In this document: positions 57,225-64,000 of the stretch, piece by piece
How positions within the stretch are numbered: the stretch's first letter is position 1
How the letters are laid out: every line of letters begins with the position of its first letter
Assembly (NCBI GenBank): GCA_026913215.1
Contig: JAPTYK010000001.1
Span: forward strand, 2,170,001 to 2,234,000
DNA: 64,000 bases
Direction: 5' to 3'
Origin: Streptomyces diastatochromogenes
Lineage (GTDB): Bacteria; Actinomycetota; Actinomycetes; Streptomycetales; Streptomycetaceae
Position numbers and translations under genes: made by a program
The notes under the pieces: generated by a model
Database searches by the model: none
Told to the model about the DNA's origin: nothing
The model's input: the letters and a program-made list of their open reading frames with translations, nothing else

Positions 57225-58335
57225 GGCGGATGAGTACGGCCCGGAGCGCGTTCGCGGCGCCCGCGGCGAGCCGGGCCAACGCCCTGCACGCGGGCGCGTG
57301 GTGGCTGTGGGCCCTCGGCCTGGCCGTCGCCGCCTCCCGGACCACGAACCCGCTGCTGCTCGGACTGCTCGTCGGCGTGGCCGGCTACGTGGTGGCGGCC
57401 CGGCGCACGGACGCGCCCTGGGCCCGCTCGTACGGCGCGTTCGTGAAGCTGGGCCTGTTCGTCGTCGCGCTGCGGGTGGTCTTCTCCCTGCTCCTCGGCT
57501 CCCCCGTCCCCGGCGAGCACGAACTGTTCACCCTCCCCGAGGTGCCCCTGCCCGACTGGGCGCAGGGGGTACGGATCGGGGGCCGGGTGACGGCCGAGCA
57601 GCTGGTCTTCGCGCTGTACGACGGCGCCAAGCTGGCCACCCTCCTCATCTGCGTGGGCGCCGCGAACGCGCTCGCCAACCCGGCGCGGCTCCTCAAGTCG
57701 CTGCCGGGGCGCTGTACGAGGCCGGGGTCGCCGTCGTCGTGGCGATGACCTTCGCGCCGAACATGGTCGCCGACGTGGCCCGGCTGCGGACCGCCCGCCG
57801 ACTGCGCGGCCGCCCCACGGGCGGGGTCCGGGCGGTGCTCCAGATCGGCCTGCCGGTCCTGGAGGAGCCCTCGAGCGGTCGATCGCGGTGGCGGCCTCGA
57901 TGGACGCCCGGGGCTACGGCCGGACGGCCCGGGTCCCGGCCTCGGTACGCCGCACCACCGACGTCCTCACGCTCGGCGGGCTCCTCGGCGTCTGCGCCGG
58001 CTCGTACGGGCTGCTCGCCGCGGAGGGCGCGGGTACGGGCTTCCGCTCCTCTGCGCCGGGCTGCTCGCCGCGATGGCCGGGCTCCGGCTCGGCGGCCGCC
58101 GGACCGTCCGCACCCGCTACCGCCCCGACCGCTGGGGCGCGCGGGCCTGGCTGGTCGCGGGCTCCGGGGCGGCGGTCGCGGCCCTGATGATCTGGGCGAA
58201 CGCGTACGCCCCGGAGGCGCTGCACCCGGGGTCGTCCCCCTGGAGGCGCCGGAGCTGCCGCTGTGGCCGGCGGTGTCGGTCCTCGTGGGCCTGGTCCCGG
58301 CGTTCGTGGCCCCTGTTCCCAAGGAGAACGTGTGA
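57221..58335 (+). CDS. ECF transporter T component (EcfT/CbiQ family)
   Basis: About 371 residues with five or more membrane helices (WWLWALGLAVAASRTTNPLLL, FVKLGLFVVALRVVFSLLLG, LATLLICVGAANAL). The coupling helices carry the family's ARG signature in AASMDARGYGRTARV. It links the S component to the ATPase. The ATG overlaps the previous stop (ATGA). Three to four frameshifts (57715, 57875, 58050, 58235). Part of the riboswitch-controlled operon. Confidence 0.8.
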
Positions 58336-60028
58336 TCCGCTTCGAGAACGTCTCGGTGCGCTACGAGGAGGACGCCGAGCCGACCCTGCGGAACGTCGAC
58401 CTCACGGTCCCGGAGGGTGAGCTCGTCCTCCTCGTGGGCCCTTCCGGCGTCGGCAAATCGACCCTCCTCGGCGCGGTCTCCGGCCTCGTCCCCCACTTCA
58501 CCGGCGGCACCCTGACCGGCCGGGTCACGGTCGACGGCCGCGACACCCGCACCCATCCGCCGCGCGAGCTCGCGGACCTCGTCGGCACGGTCGGCCAGGA
58601 CCCGTCCGCGCACTTCGTCACCGACACCGTCGAGGACGAGCTCGCCTACGGCATGGAGTCCCTGGGCCTCCCCGGCCGTCATGCGCCGCCGCGTGGAGGA
58701 GACCCTGGACCTGCTGGGCCTCGCGGACCTCCGCGACCGCCCCTCGCCACCCTCTCCGGCGGCCAGCGCCAGCGGGTCGCCATCGGCTCCGTCCTGACCC
58801 CGCACCCGAAGGTCCTCGTCCTCGACGAACCGACCTCCGCCCTGGACCCGTCGGCGGCGGAGGACGTCCTCGCGGTCCTCCAGCGCCTGGTCCACGACCT
58901 CGGCACCACGGTCCTCCTCGCGGAACACCGCCTGGAGCGGGTCGTGCAGTACGCCGACCAGGTCCTCCTGCTTCCGGACGCGGTGATGGGGTCCCCGGCC
59001 GAGATCATGTCGATCTCGCCGGTGCATCCGCCGGTGGTGTCCCTGGGCCGCCTCGCGGGCTGGGACCCCCTGCCGCTGACGGTGCGCGACGCGCGGCGGA
59101 GGGCGGGTGAGCTGAAGGCGCGCCTGGAGGGGCAGGCCCCTGCGGGGCTTCTCCCCACCCGGCCCCACCGGCGCGTGAGGCGCGGGGGTCCGGGACCGAC
59201 GCCCCCGGTTCCGGGAAGGGGCGGGGTGGGGGACTCCTCCCGTTCCTACGGCGCCGCACCCGCCCCACCGCCCCCGCCCCGCCACCCCGCTGGTCCTCGC
59301 CGAAGGCCTGGGCGTCCGCCGTGGCCGCGTCGAGGCCCTCCGCCGCGTCGACCTCCGGGTCGCCCCGGCGAGACCCTCGCGCTCATGGGCCGGAACGGCG
59401 CGGGGAAGTCCACCCTGCTCTCCACCCTCGTGGGCATGATCGAGCCGACGACCGGCACGGTCCGGGTCGCGGGGCGGGCCCCGCACACCACCGACCCCGC
59501 GAGCTGATCCGCCAGGTCGGCCTGGTGCCGCAGGAGCCCGGGACCTGCTGTACGCGGACACCGTCGCCGCCGAGTGCGCGGCGGCGGACGCGGACGCGGG
59601 CACGCCGCGGGGACCTGCCGGGCCCTGGTGGAGGAGCTGCTGCCGGGCGTCGCGGACGACACGCACCCCGCGACCTGTCCGAGGGCCAGCGGCTCGCGCT
59701 CGCGCTGGCCGTGGTCCTGACCGGCCGCCCGCCGCTGCTCCTGCTCGACGAGCCGACCCGGGGCCTGGACTACGCGGCGAAGGCCCGCCTGGTGGCGCAC
59801 CTCCGTGCCCTCGCGGCGGACGGGCACGCGATCGTGCTCGCGACGCACGACGTGGAGCTGGCGGCCGAGCTGGCGCACCGGGTGGTGATCGTCGCGGACG
59901 GCGAGGTCGTCGCGGACGGCCCGACGGCCGAGGTCGTCGTGTCCTCGCCGGCGTTCTCGCCGCAGGTCGCGAAGATCCTGGCCCCGCAGCCGTGGCTCAC
60001 GGTCGAGCAGGTGGAGGCGGCGCTGTGA
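58332..60028 (+). CDS. ECF transporter ATPase, two fused ATP-binding domains
   Basis: About 565 residues with two ABC domains. Domain 1 has GPSGVGKSTLL, LSGGQRQRVAIG and VLVLDEPTSALD. Domain 2 has GRNGAGKSTLLS, a degenerate signature LSEGQRLALALA and LLLLDEPTRGLD. It plays the role of EcfA plus EcfA'. GTG 58332 follows AAGGAG and overlaps the EcfT stop. Frameshifts near 58680, 58740, 59160-59290, 59365, 59500, 59545 and 59665. The linker (59140-59290) is the least certain part. Confidence 0.85.
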
Positions 60029-60897
60029 GCACGGCCAAGACGTCCCGCCCGGTCCGCCTGGGCCCCGCTCGGTCACCGCGCTGGTCCTGGTCTCCCTCGT
60101 CGGGGTCCTCGCCTTCTGCTGGCCCCTCTTCGCGGACGCCGACTCCGCCGTCACCTCGCACGCCGGGGACGCGCCGTGGCTGTTCGCCGCGCTGCTCCCG
60201 CTCCTGGTGGCGGTGGTGGTGGCGACGATCGCGGACTGCGGGATGGACGCGAAGGCGGTGGCGATGCTGGGGGTGCTCGCCGCGGTGGGGCGGCGCTGCG
60301 CCCGCTGGGGCGGGGACGGCCGGTCTGGAGCCGATGTTCTTCCTGATGGTGCTGAGCGGCCGGGTCCTGGGCCCGGGTTTCGGCTTCGTCCTGGGCTCGG
60401 TGACGATGTTCGCGTCGGCGCTGCTCACGGGCGGGGTGGGCCCGTGGATGCCGTTCCAGATGCTGTCGATGGGCTGGTTCACGATGGGCGCGGGGCTGCT
60501 GCCGGGCCCGGACCGCCTGCGGGGGCGGGCCGAGCTGCTGATGCTGTCCGCGTACGGATTCGTGGCGGCGTTCGCGTACGGAACGGTCATGAACCTGCAG
60601 GGCTGGGTCCTGCTCCAGGGCCTGAGCAGCGGGATCTCCTTCGCGCCGGGTGCCCCGCTGCACGAGAACCTGCTCCGCTTCCTCGCCTACGTCCTCGCCA
60701 CCTCCCTCGGCTGGGACCTCGGCCGCGCCGCCCTCACGGTCGTCCTCACCCTCACCGTCGGCGGCACGCTCCTGCGGGCGCTGCGGCGGGCCACGCGGCG
60801 GGCGAACTTCGAGGCCCAGGTCACATTCGAGGCCCCGGAAGGGCCCTCCCGAAGTGAGGCGCCCCATAGGACCTACATCACGTACGAACCGAAATAG
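60025..60897 (+). CDS. ECF transporter S component, probably for cobalamin
   Basis: About 290 residues with six membrane helices (VTALVLVSLVGVLAFCWPLF, LFAALLPLLVAVVVATIADC, MFFLMVLSGRVLGPGFGFVLG, MPFQMLSMGWFTMGAGLLPG). The family's substrate-binding core includes VLGSVTMFASALLTGGVGPW. The GTG overlaps the ATPase stop. Frameshifts near 60065, 60290 and 60312, all missing bases. The riboswitch makes B12 or a precursor the likely substrate, as for CbrT-type S components. Confidence 0.8.
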   Translation: MSTAKTSRPVRLGPARSPRWSWSPSSGSSPSAGPSSRTPTPPSPRTPGTRRGCSPRCSRSWWRWWWRRSRTAGWTRRRWRCWGCSPRWGGAAPAGAGTAGLEPMFFLMVLSGRVLGPGFGFVLGSVTMFASALLTGGVGPWMPFQMLSMGWFTMGAGLLPGPDRLRGRAELLMLSAYGFVAAFAYGTVMNLQGWVLLQGLSSGISFAPGAPLHENLLRFLAYVLATSLGWDLGRAALTVVLTLTVGGTLLRALRRATRRANFEAQVTFEAPEGPSRSEAPHRTYITYEPK

Positions 60898-61183
60898 TAG
60901 ACCGCCAGACCCCTCCAAATCCCCCCACACACCCGCGTGACCTGCGGAAACGCGACATACCCACTCATCCCCCGTAACCCCCCGGGTCCGAACCTGCCTC
61001 GTACAGGGGGTCATTGCGTCGGCGTTCCGGCCCTGCTTCTCTGGTGGACGTCGCCAGGCAGCCGGTGCTGATCACAGCGCCACGGCCGGCCGGATCCCCC
61101 CAGTTCCCGGGTCTCCCGGGCTCTGGTTCCGGCTTGCCGAAAACGCCCGGCGCGGCCCTTGTTCCCGACGTTAGGTCGATACC
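60898..61183 (+). other. 286-bp leader of the lytic-enzyme gene, no gene found
   Basis: The stretch has inverted repeats (CCCGGG pairs near 61107-61124) and no open frame with a convincing start. In Streptomyces many wall-hydrolase genes have c-di-AMP riboswitches here, but the diagnostic GGGGTGAATCC-like core is not visible. The start TTG at 61184 has AGGTCG nine bases upstream. Confidence 0.4.
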
Positions 61184-61585
61184 TTGATCCGCTCGCTCAC
61201 CACTCGTGTCTCTGCCCGCAACAAGAAGATCGCCGTGTCCGCAGCCGTGCTGCTGGGCGCGTCGGGTGCGGTGCTGGGCACGACGGGCTCGGCTTCGGCC
61301 GCCAGCCCGCAGGAGCTCGCTCGTCAGATCGTCCCCGCCTCGCAGTACGCCTCGTTCAGCAAGATCGTCGAGCACGAGTCCGGCTGGAACCCCAGCGCCA
61401 CCAACTCGTCCAGCGGTGCCTACGGCCTGGTCCAGGCCCTGCCGGGCGCGAAGATGGCCTCGGCCGGTTCCGACTGGAAGACCAACGCGGCCACCCAGAT
61501 CAAGTGGGGCCTCAACTACATGAACGAGCGCTACGGCTCCCCGAACGCCGCCTGGTCGTTCTGGCAGGCCAACGGCTGGTACTGA
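61184..61585 (+). CDS. Secreted lytic transglycosylase-like protein
   Basis: An intact 133-residue protein. A signal peptide (KIAVSAAVLLGASGAVLGTT, then ASA) is followed by a short SLT-like domain with IVEHESGWNPSATNSSSGAYGLVQALPGAKM, where Glu in HESGW is the catalytic residue. It ends NAAWSFWQANGWY, as do many small Streptomyces transglycosylases. TTG start. Role: cutting peptidoglycan during growth or sporulation. Confidence 0.85.
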   Translation: MIRSLTTRVSARNKKIAVSAAVLLGASGAVLGTTGSASAASPQELARQIVPASQYASFSKIVEHESGWNPSATNSSSGAYGLVQALPGAKMASAGSDWKTNAATQIKWGLNYMNERYGSPNAAWSFWQANGWY

Positions 61586-61622
61586 GAAACACCCAGCGCC
61601 ACTGCCGCACCGCGCATCCGCA

Positions 61623-61654
61623 AGGCCCCGCCCTCCGCACGGAGGGCGGGGCCT
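61623..61654. terminator. Bidirectional terminator hairpin
   Basis: A 15-bp stem, AGGCCCCGCCCTCCG with CGGAGGGCGGGGCCT, with a very short loop. It lies between the convergent lytic-enzyme and thiolase genes. Confidence 0.8.
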
Positions 61655-61729
61655 GCGGCGTTCCTCCAGGCCGGTCGAGGCCGCTCGGTGTCGCTCGACG
61701 CCGCTCGACGCCACCCGGCGCCGCCCGGT

Positions 61730-62965
<1,236 letters not shown>

Positions 62966-62966
62966 C

Positions 62967-62980
62967 TAGTACGCGTTCTA
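62967..62980. promoter_or_regulatory. KstR-type operator upstream of the thiolase
   Basis: TAGTACGCGTTCTA matches TnnAACnnGTTnnA at all but one conserved base. It is embedded in a longer inverted repeat (GAACTAG and CTAGTTC). Confidence 0.6.
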
Positions 62981-63064
62981 GTTCTGAGTGCAGTCTTATG
63001 ACTGCTACCGCCGGTACGCAAGGGTCCGGGAGGCAACAGTTCCCGCCCCGACCCTTGCTACTTG

Positions 63065-63078
63065 TAGAACTCGTTACT
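63065..63078. promoter_or_regulatory. KstR-type half-conserved operator upstream of the P450
   Basis: TAGAACTCGTTACT has AAC and GTT at the right spacing, with one mismatch at the final position. It is 51 bp from the P450 start and next to the CTGAYGG palindrome. Confidence 0.5.
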
Positions 63079-63095
63079 AACTTTCGCGGCAACTT

Positions 63096-63110
63096 CTGAT
63101 GGTCCATCAG
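63096..63110. promoter_or_regulatory. CTGAYGG-type palindrome upstream of the P450
   Basis: CTGATGGTCCATCAG is a perfect palindrome with arms CTGATGG/CCATCAG around one base, extended by T and A at the ends. It ends 18 bp before the ATG at 63129. Confidence 0.6.
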
Positions 63111-63128
63111 ATATGGAGAGTGTTGCCG

Positions 63129-64000
63129 ATGGCCTGCCCCCATCTCCCCGAAGGACTCCCCGCAGGAATCCCGAAGGCCTCCCGGAAGGGCTTCCCGAGG
63201 GCGTTCCCCAGGGGTTCGACGCCACCGACCCCGACCTGCTCCAGGACCGGGTCCCCTTCCCGGAGTTCGCCCGGCTGCGGCAGACCGCGCCCGTGTGGTG
63301 GTGCCCCCAGCCGGCCGGCGTCACCGGCTTCGCGGACGCCGGGTACTGGGCGGTGACGCGCCACGCCGACGTCAAGTACGTCTCCACCCGCCCCGAGCTG
63401 TTCTCCTCGAACGAGAACACCGCCGTCATCCGCTTCAACGAGCACATCACCCGGGACCAGATCGAGGTCCAGAAGCTGATCATGCTCAACATGGACCCGC
63501 CCGAGCACACCCGGGTCCGCCAGATCGTCCAGCGCGGCTTCACCCCCCGCGCCATCCGGAGCCTGGAGACCGCCCTGCGCGAGCGCGCGCGGGCCATCGT
63601 CGAGGAGGCGAAGCGCGGCGCGGACGCCGACGGCACCTTCGACTTCGTCACCCGGGTCGCCGTCGAACTCCCCCTCCAGGCCATCGCCGAACTCATCGGC
63701 GTCCCCCAGGAGGACCGTTCCCGGATCTTCGACTGGTCGAACAAGATGGTCGCGTACGACGACCCCGAGTACGCCATCACCGAGGAGATCGGCGCCGAGG
63801 CCGCCATGGAACTCATCGGCTACTCGATGAACATGGCCGCCGCCCGCAAGGAGTGCCCGGCCAAGGACATCGTGTCGCAGCTCGTCGCCGCCGAGGGGCA
63901 GGGGAACCTCTCCTCCGACGAGTTCGGCTTCTTCGTGCTGCTGCTCGCCGTCGCCGGCAACGAGACCACCCGCAACGCCATCAGCCACGGCATGCACGCC
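63129..64000 (+). CDS. Cytochrome P450, CYP125-like steroid C26/27-monooxygenase (partial)
   Basis: The gene runs off the window after about 290 residues, before the ExxR and haem Cys motifs. PEFARLRQTAPVWWCPQPAG, GYWAVTRHADVKYVS, LNMDPPEHTRVRQIVQRGFTPRA, AELIGVPQEDRSRIFDWSN and the I-helix LLAVAGNETTRN are a close match to CYP125, which oxidises the cholesterol terminal carbon. GGAGAG precedes ATG 63129. A frameshift at the C3 run 63170-63172 restores N-terminal PEG repeats. Two operator-like elements lie just upstream. Confidence 0.85.

Noticed and set aside
60898..61183. Possible c-di-AMP (ydaO) riboswitch before the transglycosylase gene
   Set aside because: The context fits, but the conserved core segments could not be found on either strand.

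Overview
The window reads as a chromosomal segment of a Streptomyces or close relative. The evidence is very high G+C with third codon positions almost always G or C, dense short operons with ATGA/GTGA start-stop overlaps, many GTG starts, TAT and lipoprotein signals, a DmdR-type iron box, and actinobacterial gene orders such as Nif3, zinc-ribbon, then RNase H/phosphatase. No rRNA, tRNA or CRISPR array was seen; the one structural RNA is the RNase P RNA (rnpB, minus strand, 12360-12765).

Layout. 1-6060: a truncated Gfo/Idh/MocA oxidoreductase, PhoD phosphatase, a short-chain dehydrogenase and small unrelated genes. 6328-12386: an island of about 6.1 kb bounded by 25-bp direct repeats, the right copy being the 3' end of rnpB. 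It carries an Xre-TPR regulator and an operon for an ATP-grasp-modified peptide (precursor tgmA, ATP-grasp ligase tgmB, PIMT-like methyltransferase tgmC). 12.8-24.6 kb: MerR regulator, RNB-family RNase, YaaA, KDPG aldolase, the Nif3/zinc-ribbon/RNase H operon and an iron-regulated siderophore-binding lipoprotein. 24.6-37 kb: a hydratase/dehydrogenase operon, an ABC exporter with a two-component system, an MFS exporter, and a thiolase plus double-length acyl-CoA dehydrogenase operon. 37-50.6 kb: mostly hypothetical, envelope and glycan genes. 50.7-55 kb: a KstR-like regulator, a ferredoxin/aldehyde dehydrogenase pair and a metallo-beta-lactamase-fold hydrolase. 55-61 kb: a cobalamin riboswitch leading a five-gene operon (toroid protein, small secreted protein, ECF transporter). 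61.7-64 kb: steroid-type thiolase and the start of a CYP125-like P450.

Two systems stand out. First, a steroid side-chain catabolism set (CYP125-, FadE34-, Hsd4B-, lipid-transfer-thiolase- and FadA5/6-like proteins, ALDH, an LLM oxidoreductase) is scattered over more than 36 kb but tied together by KstR-type operators and by a second, unassigned palindrome, CTGAYGGNNSNTCAG. Second, the graspetide island sits in rnpB and appears to restore the RNA's 3' end and supply a new terminator.

Caution: roughly two thirds of the genes contain one or more frameshifts. Each one examined is resolved by adding a single base, usually in a C or G run, including in genes expected to be functional. The window probably comes from an assembly with uncorrected homopolymer deletions. 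Spans given for frameshifted genes are the reconstructed full-length genes, and 'frameshift' should not be read as pseudogene without better data.
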